64,000 bases of DNA from Ophiosphaerella korrae (Eukaryota; Ascomycota; Dothideomycetes; Pleosporales; Phaeosphaeriaceae): assembly GCA_028456385.1 (NCBI GenBank), contig JALNQF010000019.1, positions 186,001 through 250,000 on the forward strand, given 5' to 3'. Under the pieces are notes generated by a model. It saw nothing but the letters and a program-made list of their open reading frames with translations. It searched no databases and was not told the origin of the DNA. A program made the position numbers and the translations under genes. How positions within the stretch are numbered: position 1 is the stretch's first letter; every line of letters begins with the position of its first letter. Below, piece by piece: positions 1 through 11,639 of this stretch.

Positions 1-3000
1 GTTCGGGGTGGGCCATTTCGTTGTGTTGGCGGCGGAGAAGGGTGTTGATTTGCTTGAAGAGTGGCTTCGTGAATGTCTTTGGGAGAATTTGGGTTTGCTC
101 ATTGGGATCCAGGGTTAAAGGCTTCAGCGGGATTTGGGTTGCTCGTGGTGTTGAGCCGTCTGTGACAGCTGGACGTTTCCGTGCGTGCATGAGCTCGATG
201 AATTCGATGACCCAGTCGTTGAAGGTAGGCTGTAGGGTCGGTGGTAAGAATTGTGCTAGTTGCCAGCACATGATGTTCTCGATAGTTTGGTGCTCTTCTT
301 CGACGACTTCTTTGCAGCCTTTCCCACCGTAGTTAAATTCATCGTACCAAACGAGATAGTCCCAGTACTCTTTGACCTCGATTTCCATGAATTGAAACAG
401 CGGCTTGGATTTAATAGTTTTGATGATATACTGACTGTACGCGTAAGCATTGCCGACCTCAGCTTTCGTTGTCTGGAGCAAAAGTCGATTTGGACTGGCG
501 AAAACGATGTGCGAACCGACACGCTTGAAGTCCGTCATGAGTTGCTGTAGTGTCTTCTTTGACATCATTTCCACGTAGTAGTGCAACGACCTGTCGTAAA
601 GGAAGGAACTAGGACTGCTGACCCAACGGACAAGGTGCTGAACCATGACATCGGCCATACTAAAACCGTTGCCAGCTTGCACGGCTTCGACCCACCAGGC
701 CTTGACCATCTCTCGTAGGACCATGATACCAGCGCTTGCAAATGCATTGTCCGAGTAAATGATATTTGTACCGTCATTGGCCGAATCATACCCGGGCGCT
801 GAAGGGTTAAATGAGATTGAATCTGCGCCTTCAAGCTCATTGACCAGAGATGACGACAGGATAGTGTTGATCGCGAGGTTACGAAGATTCAAGTCGATGC
901 AGACCGAAGAATATGTTCCTGCATTGTTGATAGATGGCATTTCGACCGTTTCCAAAGGCCCTAAAATGTCATCCTTCTCATAGCCAGCGTGATCCGGCTT
1001 CGCCTGACCTGACCACCACAGAATCACGCGCTCCTTCCGCAAACGTCTAGCATATGCTACATCTATCAAGAAACGTGGATCGTTGCTTTCAAGATTGCAC
1101 AGCGGTATGTCACCGTACCGAGCAAGCTCCAAGAGGTGCGATACCCAGGATCCGAGATCAAGATAGTGACCGACAATGCGCTTTGCAATGAATGATTGCC
1201 AACCTAGGGGGGGAAGCTGCTTGTCAGACTCATCCGGTTGAAGTGGAAGAATGGGCAAATCCTTCAGTATCGGTATGTCATACGAAAGCAAAGCCTGGTT
1301 TGGTGATTGCATAACCACGATGACAGGCTTTCCTTCGTCTGCCTTCATCTTCTTGATCAAGTCGCCTAATTCGAGAAGTGCTTTTCGCCGCGTGGTGACA
1401 GTTGTCGTTTTGAAGTGCATATCGTCCTGGTACTCAATCATAGTCTGCCATGGTTCGCCTTGATTATCTTCTAGTCGACGTCGTATGGCATCACTATAGA
1501 CCCGATCAACATTTGGCATGCCTTGGGTATCCTTCGATTTGCTCTGGATGACAATGTGAGCAACGCTCTTGGAGGTTGAGAATATGGCGTATATGTTGCG
1601 TTCACCGCTGCTGACATGGTACAGGTAGAGATAACTCATCGACGCATTGGCCATATAAGTGCTCTGTGACGATTTCTTTCGTAGCGTTGAAAGGTCAAAA
1701 CCCTGCTCGAGGCCTTTTCCAAGTGCGCCTGCCTGTGACTCGTCGAAGGTACAGGTACTCCCAAGTTCTAATATGACGCGAAGGTTAAGTGGCACCTGCT
1801 TTTCATATACACCTTCCACACTCGGATGACCGAAGAGCGTCGAGATGCTGTCTGCCTCATTGACGTACGTTTGCTCAGACATTTCCAACTTGAAAAGATG
1901 AATTGACGGGTGTCCATTTGGCAAGCTATGATTGATGACTTTTTCGACAGAGCATCCAGAAATTGAAACGTCCGGGAGGTCTTCACTTCTTAGATTGAGG
2001 TACAGCTGGCGTGGGACAATGATCTTCAGTGTGTGTATCTTCTTGTCAATCAGTACGAAAACCTTGACTTGTCCTGGTGTTTCGGTTGGTCGTAGCTGAA
2101 CAAGTTGCCATGTGCTTATAAAAAGTTGCTCTGCCTGATTCCTGAAAATTTTACCAATCGTATCAGCTGCATCAACAGGTTTCTCTCCAAACAGATGTCG
2201 TCGCCGTTTTCGAGCTTGCCGTTGAATCTTCCACTTCTGCTTCTGGTACATGAGCCAACTAGAGTAATCATTATCAATAGAAGGCATGACCCTTGGCAGC
2301 GCAGCGTATGGATCAGTCTGAACAGATACTGCTGGCTCGGGCTCCTTTCGTTTCGCCACCATCTTTGTCACAACGCCTCGTTTCATCTGTGCTTGCGCCT
2401 GGGAGATTTTTGATGCGCCGAAGTCTTCCAGATCTTCGGGAAGCTTGTTGTTTGCAGTATTCGCGTCGCTATCCGTGAGAGCCTTCTTACTGAACATGTC
2501 CGTCATTTTCTTTTGCTGTAACTTGTCCTCCTTCTGTCGTATCCTCCGATCGAGCCATTCAGGATGTGGCACTCTAGGAACAGGGTTCTTGACCTTTTGG
2601 TAGGCGGCAGGAATTGTAATAAGTTTCTGGATAACAGATGCTAAACGTTCTCGGTAGTACTCCCAATCAAGGACAGTTCTTGGATCCATATCACCTGGAT
2701 CTTCTCGCATCCACTTCCTCAAGAAGTACCGTTTCACTGATTCTTCAGCTGAGAAGATAGACATTGGAATGGCGCGCTCCGTAACAGGTGCATTGCGGGG
2801 CGATTTCGAGATGATGTATTTGCAGTTCAAACCCTTATCTTTGACCATTTGCTCGCCCAAAAACTCGGCAAGACGTTTCGCTGTCGTGATAGCCGTTGAC
2901 TTCTGTGCGCCATACTCTTCGAGTGTCTTTGTCATACTCTTGTTCTCTACAATGAGGTCAATCAGCTCTTCGTCGGCCATCGAAGCACCACGAGTGTCTA

Positions 3001-6000
3001 GAATGTCAAGCCAGCGATTTGCAACCTTGGCAACGGCGCCGTAAGTCTCCTCAAGAGTTGTGCCTTCTAAGAAGAATTTGAAGATTTGGGCTTGGAAGTT
3101 CTTGATCAGCTTAAGCTCACCACGACGCTTCACTTCGAAACCTTTCAGTTCAGCTAAACTTCCGTCGTGGTTGAATACAGCGTAACGCTTTTTCAAATTC
3201 TTATCTTCTTCTTTGGATGTGGGCAGAATCATAGCCTTGTATGGTCCATCCACCTCGAAGAAGATCGAATTGTCGCTGTGCTTTTCGTAGCGAAAGTTTA
3301 CAGGGTCCACGAGGGTTTCGTACTGGTGATTGGTATATTGTGCATGTACCAGATGATTCAACATTGTACAAGGATATGAAATCGTCAGCTTTTTGCCATT
3401 GCTCAACTTAAAGGCAAAGTTCTCGGGAAAAGTTGCTGGTAGGATGGCCCAAATACCATCAGTGTCCAGTTCCAAAGGTCGTCCGATTCGTTCAACAAGA
3501 GATCTTGCAAGCTGAATGATGTGTGCTCCTGTTAGACAGGTTACGCCGGCCATCTCTAATGAATACCATCTAGACCCTTTTCGCATGACGTAGCCGTAGA
3601 ATGAGTTGAGAATGACTTTGTGAGCCAGCTGCATAGAGTCAAATAAAACGATCATCTTCTTTGCTTGCTCTACTTCGGCTGCTGGTGCCCCTGCAGCTTT
3701 CAGCGCATCCGTCTTGCCCTTCCAGACCTTCTGTTTACCCTTAAAGTCATAACGTCGGTCACGAAATCCGCTCACGGTATCAACATAGAAAGGATTTTCC
3801 CGCTGACAAATAATGGCTTCTCGTTCGATTGTTGTCGCGACGTGGACTTTGTGGTAAATCTTCTTGGAGTAATCGGTTAGACGCTTTCGAACCAGGGTAG
3901 CCTGTTCGTCAATCGAGAGGTCCTTGAAGGCCTGACTTGGTGAATTTGGATACTTTCCCGGAAATCGCTCGTTTTCCAGGGCATGCCTAACCATGTTGTA
4001 CTCGTCACGTTTGGCTGGCAGATACTCTCCTCTCCAGGCCCATGGCATACGGCGGTCACAAGTCTTCCCTGGGCGATTAAAGTCACAGGCCGCGCAATCA
4101 GACTCCTTGATCATAGAATCTGGTTGCAGTCGATTTGTCGTCATGATGTTTGGGTACATGGATGCGACATCTAAATGGTAAATGAGCGGTCGCTCGCTGC
4201 GATTTGGTGTATTCTTGAGTTGCATCAATTTCTCCACAATCTCAGCCTTCACTTCCTCATAGTTTGTAATGTCTTCCAACTTCTTTTTCTCTTCAATCTC
4301 TATACTGAACTTTAGCGCCGCGTCAAGGTCGTTGAGTAGCTCATCAATGGCAGTAGGGTCTACCGCAAAATTGTAAGAAATGTCGCTTCGGAACACACCA
4401 GCCTCCAAGGCTTCGACGTGACCACCAACATAGGTTTCGCCTTCCAGAAGATGGCCTTCCCAGAATGCCTCCTTGGGGGCTTGATGCTTATTTGGTAGCG
4501 CAATGCCCTTTTGGTACGCCTGCACCATTAACAACATCTCGCACAAAGTACCAGTACCTTTTCTGAGCGCATCATCCGGACCCAGCGGAAGAATCTTGCA
4601 TAAGGCGAAAATGAAGGGATGCACATACTTCATGTACAGGTAGTAGGTAGCAACGGCGTCGGAAACAGAATACTCGGCAAGCGTTTGCGGTCGTTCAGAG
4701 GCGTAAGGTGTCATCAACTCGGGATCGAGTTCGTCAGGATCGTAGCCCAGCTTAGCCATGGTCACAGCTTTGAGACCACGACTTCCTTGTGGTAGGTAAC
4801 TGTCTCGGCTGACCCAAGAAAAGGCATCCATGTGGGCACAGTAGTTAGATTGATAGATATCTTCACTGTTTTTCCTGAATCCGATCTCTTGGTACATATC
4901 TATACCCAATACACTAGCTCTTGCTTCTACGAAAGGCCAATCGAAGAAGTCTCCGTTGTATGTTACCATCACTGTGGGCCTTGCTTCTTTGATGTGCTCG
5001 AAAAATCGCTCAAGTAGAGCCTTCTCGTCTGGCTCGTTGAAGATCATAAATGGTCCTTGGTATTCCGGCTTCGGTGTGTATTCAAAATCATCAATGTCTT
5101 CCGAAACGATCTCACGATTGGTGATCAAGAATCCCTGACCATCAATCATGTACGATATCATCATGATCTGATCGATCACCGCGTCTGGAAACTTGAGCGG
5201 TAATTTTGTCGTCTCAATATCATACGCCATGACTACGGGGTCCGCAGGAGTGAGTCGGTCCTCTATGCATTTGATAGATATCACACCATGCTTGGCCTCG
5301 ACAGTGTACCAATTTCCAATACGTACATCCATGTCGATGGCTACTCGAACATGGTAAGGGACATCGTATTCTCGAATATCTACAATAAAATCGCTTGCGT
5401 CAGCCGTTGTCGTCATTCGTTTCTCATTCTCGTAATCGTCGTTATCGAAGAAATCCATGCCTGCATTGCCGCTGCGGGGTGTCAATGAGACCAAATCACA
5501 CGCGTGTCAGCAGTACTCACGTCGCTACCTCCGCATATGTATCCATAGCATTAAAATTTTTCCTGTTCTTTTCAACTATCGGATTAACAGCCTTCCTGAC
5601 AGCTAACAGATCATTCACATTCGTGAACAACAGCTGGAGAAAAGTTCTCCGGTATCCGGTCAGATGGTTGGGCATGGAGAGATCTTCCTTCTCCACCTTC
5701 TTTATTGCCTTTATCAAGCCTTCATATGCTCTCCGGCAGTACTCCTCTACTTCTTGCTCTCTGCCCTTCCGGACTGCCAGCAAAAAATATGGATCGTACT
5801 CGAGGGTGGCTTTGAATGTCTCGTCATCCTCGCCAATAAAGTAATAGTCCACACCTGCTTTACCACCGGGTACATTCTCATCTTCTATTGTCGTTGAGTG
5901 CATGTTGACGAGCCAGCCCACTTTCTTCTTTCTTGACTCGAAGCGCGAAAATCCCATGGACTCATCAATGCGGTTGGCGAGTCGCGTTGACTCGATCTTC

Positions 6001-6131
6001 TCATTCTGGGATGTAGCCTCTGTACGTCGTAGTGAAGATGCTTCGACTGTCTGTGGCTTTCGTGGTCCGTATGATGTGTTGCCCTGCTTGCCAACCCGGC
6101 GGAAGGGTTGGCCTGCTCGTCGTGGAGGCAT
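1..6131 (-). CDS. POL2: DNA polymerase epsilon catalytic subunit (partial, C-terminus off the left edge)
   Basis: Leading-strand replicative polymerase with 3'-5' proofreading. Exon 1 is 6131-5521. A 49-bp intron (5472-5520, donor GTGAGT, acceptor CAG) joins in frame to exon 2, which stays open to base 1. About 2027 residues are present. Exo I is V-M-A-Y-D-I-E-T-T-K (Asp about residue 288), followed by NGDFFDWPF and the Exo III YSVSDA segment. Polymerase motif A is DVASMYPNIM (Asp about 638), with a Cys-rich CAACDFNRPGKTC insert just after it (CysX-like). Motif B is NSFYGYVMRKGS and motif C is ELDTDG (Asp about 873). These positions sit within a few residues of yeast Pol2, which is 2222 aa, so roughly 200 residues including the C-terminal zinc modules should lie beyond the edge. 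The inactive second polymerase half is present and open. The gene is divergent from COX20. Confidence 0.97.
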
Positions 6132-6298
6132 TGTATTAGGAGAGGTAGGTAAAGGTAGGATAGATGCTGTTTGTATAGATCAGGGTATCATTTCAAGCAA
6201 TTAGACGATGAGAGAAAGCACGATATCGGGGACTGGCCGCCGAAGTGGTGAATGGACAGTGGTGGGGAGGTGCTGTAGTGAGATATGCGATGCGCTCT

Positions 6299-6325
6299 AC
6301 GCGACGCGCCTCGCGTACACCGCGT
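6299..6325. promoter_or_regulatory. Cluster of ACGCG (MCB-like) cores between POL2 and COX20
   Basis: Four ACGCG/CGCGT cores fall within 27 bp: ACGCG at 6299-6303 and 6304-6308, and CGCGT at 6312-6316 and 6321-6325. The cluster is about 170-195 bp upstream of the POL2 start and about 250 bp upstream of the COX20 start. ACGCG is the core of the MluI cell-cycle box bound by MBF in yeasts, which controls replication genes. Use in this fungus is inferred. The rest of 6132-6574 holds no gene that I can support. Confidence 0.5.
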
Positions 6326-6574
6326 TACACCTAACCTAATTGGGCAAATTGATTTCTCAAGCCACACGTGTGGCTTGTGCCGCAGTGTCATCATGGATAT
6401 TTTTCGGGCCGTTTCCGCACCACCAATGCTGAACGAATGCACCACTTTGACATCCACCAATGTGCTCTTAAGTCAAGGCTTGACGATTTCTCGATCCTAC
6501 CTCAATTACACTCGATCGGCCGCTCTCACGATTGATTACCCCTCGCTCTCCAGCACACCACACATCACACCACA

Positions 6575-7178
6575 ATGGCGGATGATACGAGGCAGTCGGA
6601 AGAGCAGGTCGCGCCCCCTCCCCCACGCGCACCTGCAAATGTTATGCCTGGCGGCACAGCACACACGGCAGGTGGCGAGAAAAGAGATAGCACAGGTCCA
6701 GCCTATTTCGATGTTGTACGCAACCTTGGCCCAGAATATTACTTGAATTTTCACAAGCGGCCATGTGTGCGAGATAGTCAATTGCAAGGGCTGGCTGCTG
6801 GGTTTGCAGGTGGCAGTTTGGCGGCGATAATAGGGAGTATGTCAATCTAAGTCAATCCCTAGGGAGCTGCATGTCGATTGTGCTGCTAATAGGTCACTAG
6901 AACCTGTCCGTATCTCCTCCAATTGGGCTGTAGGGACATGGTGTTGTGTGTCTGTTGTTTCATATCAAGTATGCCAATACTATCGAAGTAAAGAAAAAGC
7001 TGGTATAAGACAGGCCCAAGAGCTTATGGAGCAGAAGCGGGCGACAATGGAGGCGAGAAAAGAGGCAAGGCGGCGTGCTAGAGAGGAACAAGAGAAGCTA
7101 GAGCAGGTGCAAAGAATGGAAGAGGCAAGAAAAAAATCATGGGGATATTGGTACGAAAAGAATCTCAAGTTTTGGTAG
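6575..7178 (+). CDS. COX20: Cytochrome c oxidase assembly protein Cox20
   Basis: Inner-membrane chaperone that handles newly made Cox2 during complex IV assembly (family knowledge). Two exons, 6575-6836 and 6901-7178, flank a 64-bp intron (GTATGT...CTAG) and give 179 residues. An earlier TAG at 6898 would create an in-frame stop, so the acceptor ends at 6900. A Pro-rich N-terminus leads to a CVRDSQLQGLAAGFAGG segment and a first hydrophobic stretch. A second stretch follows SNWAVGTW across the junction, then Y-Q-V-C-Q-Y-Y-R-S-K-E and a long charged Arg/Glu/Lys helix. This two-TM layout with the NWAVGT motif and a basic tail matches fungal Cox20. It ends about 250 bp before the oppositely oriented 7431-8327 gene. 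Confidence 0.88.
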
Positions 7179-7430
7179 CACCATTGGCAGCGAAACGCGC
7201 ACACGCCATGTGTACGGCTCCTCGCTATATGCAAGACTCTGTATCAAAAGTGTAGTATACGACAATGCCAGGAAAAATATTGACAAAGATCAGAGAGGTT
7301 CCGTGCCCCTAAACACCATGCTGCGAATCCCAAAGCCAACCCCGTGCAAAACATACCAAAGGCTTCGTAAGATTCATCATCGTACAAAGGCAAACAAACA
7401 AAGCATTACCATTACTACATCCAACTTACC

Positions 7431-8327
7431 TTAGATTGCAAACTTCACTGTTCTCTTTGGTGCATCGTTCGATTTCGCAGGCATTTCTCGTTCAGCCGTT
7501 GCTTCTCTGGATGCTGTTCCGCCTACACCTCGTCGTCTCCGGTCATGGCGCTTGGCTCTTGCTTCCCGAGTCTCCCTTGCTTTCAAGTCATTCAACTGCT
7601 GTCGTCTCTTTTGCGACCGGGCATAGGCCAAAGCTGGTGTAGGTTTAAATCCAATACCATTCAGACCAGTCCCATCATCGTCAGGATCAGTGGAAGGGTC
7701 AGCAAGGTGGCCCGTGATCTCACTGTCATGCCACGTGAGCACTGGTGGTGGGGGCGAAGGCGACCTGTGAAGTGGACGGGGATGAGAAGCCCATCGGCTT
7801 TGGGAACGAGATTTTTGACTCGAATTTTTTGGCTGTTGTATTAAACTGGGGCCAGGGGACGATACGAATGTTGTGGGTTGTGCAAAAGAACCGATGGCGA
7901 TATCTGTCATTATGCGGGGTTGCAACAACTGAGGGGTCTCAGGTATTTCCCTGGCGAGGTCCAACTTGCGGTTGACAGCGACCGTGTCCAAATCACCATC
8001 ATGCTCCCGGTAGTTTAGATGGTTTGTAGCATATTTGTCTAGCGATGCCCCGCTATCTAGCCTCATCTCGTCCAGCTTAGGCTTCTTGCGTATCACATCG
8101 TCGGTGGGTGTAAGTGGGGTCATCGGAATCGCCGAAGTAGCCATCAAAGTCATGCCTCGCAACTGGTCAGCGACTGCATTTCTAGGGCTGTCGGCGCCTG
8201 AAGAAGGCGCAGGGCTCCCTCGTGGCGGTGTTGATGCTGGACGTAGAGCGGTGTTTAGCAGGGACACCGGCGGGAGTTGCTCACGTTTGCGCTTCGGGGA
8301 CGGGTAGGCGAGTTGGGTGGGAGGCAT
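7431..8327 (-). CDS. Conserved fungal protein of unknown function
   Basis: Single-exon ORF of 298 residues that I cannot assign to a family. The N-terminus has a basic PKRKR stretch (about residues 11-15), which could be a nuclear localisation signal. The middle is Ser/Pro-rich. A distinct block at about residues 195-250 begins LTWHDSEITGHL, continues DPDDDGTGLNGIGFKPTPA and runs into a strongly basic helix rich in Arg, Lys, Glu and Gln. The C-terminus ends in KRTVKFAI. The ordered block looks conserved and the rest disordered. A nuclear protein is plausible from composition only. Confidence 0.75.
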   Translation of the reverse strand: MPPTQLAYPSPKRKREQLPPVSLLNTALRPASTPPRGSPAPSSGADSPRNAVADQLRGMTLMATSAIPMTPLTPTDDVIRKKPKLDEMRLDSGASLDKYATNHLNYREHDGDLDTVAVNRKLDLAREIPETPQLLQPRIMTDIAIGSFAQPTTFVSSPGPSLIQQPKNSSQKSRSQSRWASHPRPLHRSPSPPPPVLTWHDSEITGHLADPSTDPDDDGTGLNGIGFKPTPALAYARSQKRRQQLNDLKARETREARAKRHDRRRRGVGGTASREATAEREMPAKSNDAPKRTVKFAI

Positions 8328-8765
8328 TTCGCCAAATGGAGTGCCTGTGAATTACATGGGCACTACGTTTGGACAGATAAAAGTAGATGATGTGGTGATT
8401 GTGCTGTTGTTGTTCGAGGCAGTGGGAATGCCAATTCCCATGTTACGCGAACGTGGGGGGAACCGCACAGGCCAATTTTAGGGCTGGACCCTGATGTCCC
8501 ACTGAACCCTGCCTCATCGCAGTGTTAGGGTGTGCGGACTGTGGACCGGCCGAGTCTGGTTGGCCTCAATCGATTGCCAGCACGTGGCCTCGTGTATACC
8601 AGCCCTTCAGCCCATGCTAATTATGTGATTGCTAAATACCCTTGATACTATGCATAACCCCTACCATTCTCGCCTGTTGCCTGATTTGATCGAGTCACAA
8701 CACAAAACTCTATAGGTATCTCGCTGTGCTCTCCCACACTCAACATACATTTCCTCACTTCCACC
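8328..8765. other. Divergent intergenic region
   Basis: 438 bp between two divergent starts, presumably holding both promoters. No RNA gene, repeat or convincing ORF seen. Confidence 0.5.
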
Positions 8766-9935
8766 ATGCAGCAAGGCTCAATTCTTCCGTTTTTGAAGAA
8801 GGCAAAACCACCAGGGTCTGGAAACTCACGGTCAGGTGAGCCATATCGCTCTCGACCCTCTAGTTCAAGAGACTCCTCAACTAGAGATTCTTCAGCGAGG
8901 GATTCCTCAACCAGACAACATCGAGGGCCAAACAACCGAAGAAACATGCACCTCAAGTTGGTTGCCGATGAGACGAAGGCTGAGCTGCCGAATATACTCA
9001 GCCAACTTCCCACGTTTGATGCCATGGAATCCTCGATACATAATCTGAAGGATATGACTGCGCTTGATCCCAAAGACTGTCCAGGCTATAGCTTACCGGA
9101 CGACGATGAGGAGAGTAGAAAAAAGGGCACGCGTATCAAGGTTCTCGATATGGACACCTTCGATGCAGCAATCTCACTCTTTCCTGGATACAATGCAAAA
9201 ACTTATCTTGGAGCACAACATACTGGCACCATCGACTCAAACAACAACGCTAGCACGCAGCAGGATGAAGACCTGATCATGGAAGATATATCGGAAGACA
9301 CTACGTCTGCCTCAAATCGTACCCCCAGACCTGTAGCTGTGCTCAACCTCGCCTCAGAGTTCAAAGCTGGGGGCGGCTGGCAAAACGGCGCCCTAGCCCA
9401 GGAAGAAGCACTCTGCTATCGTTCCTCTCTTTACCTCTCTCTATACAAATCTTATTATCCGCTCCCTTCCCTCAGCGCCATCTACTCTCCTTCTGTTCTC
9501 CTGATCCGGGACGCCATGTCGCGCGGCCACTCGCTTCTTGTCCCCAGGCAACAACCCGCCGATCTTCCAGTCACATCCGTAATCAGCGTTGCAGCACTTC
9601 GACGTCCGACCTTGACCGATGATAGGAAGCAGTACAAGAATGAGGGACAGCGGGCAGAAACCAAGCGTAAAATCCGAGTCACGTTGCGCGTGGCCGCAAT
9701 GTATGGCCACACGAAACTTGTCTTGGGCGCACTTGGGTGTGGTGTCTTTTTGAATCCGCCCAAGGAAGTAGCGAATTGCTTCCTTGAAGTGATGAGAGAG
9801 AAAGAGTTTCAAGGGGGTTGGTGGGAAGATGTTGCATTTGCTGTGCTTGACAATGTAAAGGGTGAACAAGGAGGGAAGGATGGAAAAGGGAACTTTGGAG
9901 TCTTCTACCAAACATTGGACGGACAGGTTGTATAA
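8766..9935 (+). CDS. Microbial-type poly(ADP-ribose) glycohydrolase (TIGR02452/DUF2263-like)
   Basis: Intronless, 389 residues. The decisive motif is G-G-G-W-Q-N-G-A-L-A-Q-E-E (bases about 9370-9410, residues about 202-214). This is the GGG-X(6-8)-QEE signature of PARG, in which the two glutamates bind and hydrolyse the ribose-ribose bond of poly(ADP-ribose). A following LCYRSSLY segment, a later AAMYGHTKLVLGALGCGVF block (macrodomain-like) and V-A-F-A-V-L-D complete the catalytic fold. The first 130 residues are Ser/Arg-rich and low in complexity. The N-terminal MQQGSILPFL resembles a PIP-box (Q-x-x-I/L-x-x-F): Q3, I6, F9. That reading is inference. It would counteract PARylation, probably in the nucleus. 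Confidence 0.88.
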   Translation: MQQGSILPFLKKAKPPGSGNSRSGEPYRSRPSSSRDSSTRDSSARDSSTRQHRGPNNRRNMHLKLVADETKAELPNILSQLPTFDAMESSIHNLKDMTALDPKDCPGYSLPDDDEESRKKGTRIKVLDMDTFDAAISLFPGYNAKTYLGAQHTGTIDSNNNASTQQDEDLIMEDISEDTTSASNRTPRPVAVLNLASEFKAGGGWQNGALAQEEALCYRSSLYLSLYKSYYPLPSLSAIYSPSVLLIRDAMSRGHSLLVPRQQPADLPVTSVISVAALRRPTLTDDRKQYKNEGQRAETKRKIRVTLRVAAMYGHTKLVLGALGCGVFLNPPKEVANCFLEVMREKEFQGGWWEDVAFAVLDNVKGEQGGKDGKGNFGVFYQTLDGQVV

Positions 9936-10457
9936 AATACTTGTTGAATTAGGTTTCCTATCGGCGTAATAACGACGGTTACTGGAGTAGCTCGATGCTC
10001 AGACTGGTGGGCTGACCTTGTGGACTGGGGACGGAGTTTAAGCATTTTGGGGTGGTTGTCAAGCATGTACTATCTAAAAAAAATTGACAGTGCGATCATC
10101 AATCAATCAATTTATATGCTTCATTTTGACTGTGAATAAGTTCAATTAGCAGCATTAGACTCCCAAGAATATATTTGAAGTGGTATCGCTCGTCATTTCT
10201 GCGTGGTGCCACTAGGCACGCCTATACATGGGTTTCAACGTTTCAACCTTGCCAAAACGCCGCGCATGCTTCAGGATTTTCGCATGCTACAAGTTTCCCA
10301 CATGTAGTCCTATTACGCATCATCAACCTCAACTCTTGGAGCGAATGGAGTCCATACCAATTGGTCGCCTAGCCCACATATACTACCTTTCCTTTGAAAT
10401 CCAGCATTTCTGCGAGAGCACACGAGATTGTAACTTCCAATACACCCTCCGTCATGC
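9936..10457. other. Convergent 3' intergenic region
   Basis: 522 bp between the 3' ends of the PARG and SmD1 genes. AT-rich around 10070-10150. Nothing else supported. Confidence 0.45.
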
Positions 10458-11016
10458 CTAGAAGCCGCGGCCACGTCCCCTGCCTCCTCCTCCACGTCCT
10501 CTTCCCCCACCGCGACCGCCACCTCCTCTGCCGCCACCCCTACCAGGGCCACCGCGTCCTCCACCGCCACGCTCTGTCTCCTTCCTGGCTTTGTTCTTCG
10601 GCTTTGGCGCATCGTCAATAAGTAGCGTGTCCAGTGGTAATGAGTCTGGGAGAATGATGTATCGGATGGTTGAGCCGCGGACGGTCATGGTATCGAGGGC
10701 AACGGTATCGCGTGATTTGGGCGTGTACTTGACCGCCCGAAGGGCAACATTCATGAGGGGCGAGACAGAAGTTATAGTGCCATTGACGATTGAGCCTATC
10801 GAAGTCAACAATTACGCAGATGCATCAACTGTCTTGATGCAGTTCTAAAGCGTGTTATCGCTTGCGGGGGCACCAGAAAAGTGGTGCGGAGATTGTACCT
10901 ACCATTCTTGAGTTCAACCGTAACGGTCTCATTCTGGCACTTCATGAGGAATCTGCACATAACTATTAGCTTCAACTCCACCTCACGTCGAGATAAGCTC
11001 ACCTGACAAGCTTCAT
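10458..11016 (-). CDS. SMD1: Small nuclear ribonucleoprotein Sm D1
   Basis: Core spliceosomal Sm-ring protein. Three exons: 11016-11003 (14 nt), 10952-10903 (50 nt) and 10795-10458, totalling 133 residues. The start is [22 protein letters not shown], with the first intron splitting codon 5. The Sm1 motif is followed by [10 protein letters not shown], a VSPLMNVAL stretch and the Sm2 region ([12 protein letters not shown]). The C-terminal tail from about residue 98 is almost wholly Gly/Arg repeats, the classic target of arginine dimethylation. Length matches the family (about 120-150). Longer overlapping minus-strand ORFs here are frame shadows of the GC-rich tail. Confidence 0.97.
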
Positions 11017-11639
11017 AATTGCTGACTACGGTCTTGCGCGACCGAGAATGCGTGACTGCTGACTTGAAAGGTGTGTTGTGTATGAGGTCAACCGGTGGGG
11101 AAGCTCTAGCTAGGAAATTGCGACCAAGGAGCCCAGGCTACGCGGGCCGATGATTTTCCGAAGTTGAATCACGTGTGTTATTCGTTCACTCTCTGCGCAA
11201 TTGCCCAGTATACACCAGGAACAGAAGCTCCCGCTTATCTGCACTCTAAAATTAGTAGGGAAATAGTATTTACGGTGCCGCTATGCCAAAAATAATTCAG
11301 ATTCGACTATTCAACTTACTGGGGTTTAGTGGCTTCATTGAGTGCCTCCACATACCTACGTATTACCCAGAGTAACATGGATTCAGTATGCTGTAATTTT
11401 TTTTCGGGCATTTTGTCTCACAGTACTCCAATTAGCAAATGCTATTTAGGTTCAAGTTTTTTCAGGCGTTTATGTCCTTCCCGAGGTCTCGTTTTCATAC
11501 CTGAGTATAATATCGCTTGCTATTCAACCTTGTTTTCACAATCTATTAACTGATAGCTTCTTCTGCACTGGTTCGATAATTTACTAATATACTATTGGGA
11601 CACAAATGCAATTCTGAACGAAAAGTGGTTCGAAAGCGA
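11017..11639. other. AT-rich intergenic region
   Basis: About 620 bp upstream of SmD1, becoming clearly AT-rich after 11220. The left part should hold the SmD1 promoter. The right part adjoins the kinase remnant and may include its unrecognisable N-terminal end. Confidence 0.4.

Noticed and set aside
9441..9911. 156-codon minus-strand ORF inside the PARG gene
   Set aside because: It lies wholly opposite the catalytic domain of a well-supported protein and has no recognisable features.
10313..10618. 101-codon minus-strand ORF rich in Ala/Val/Glu
   Set aside because: Shifted frame of the Gly/Arg repeat tail of SmD1.
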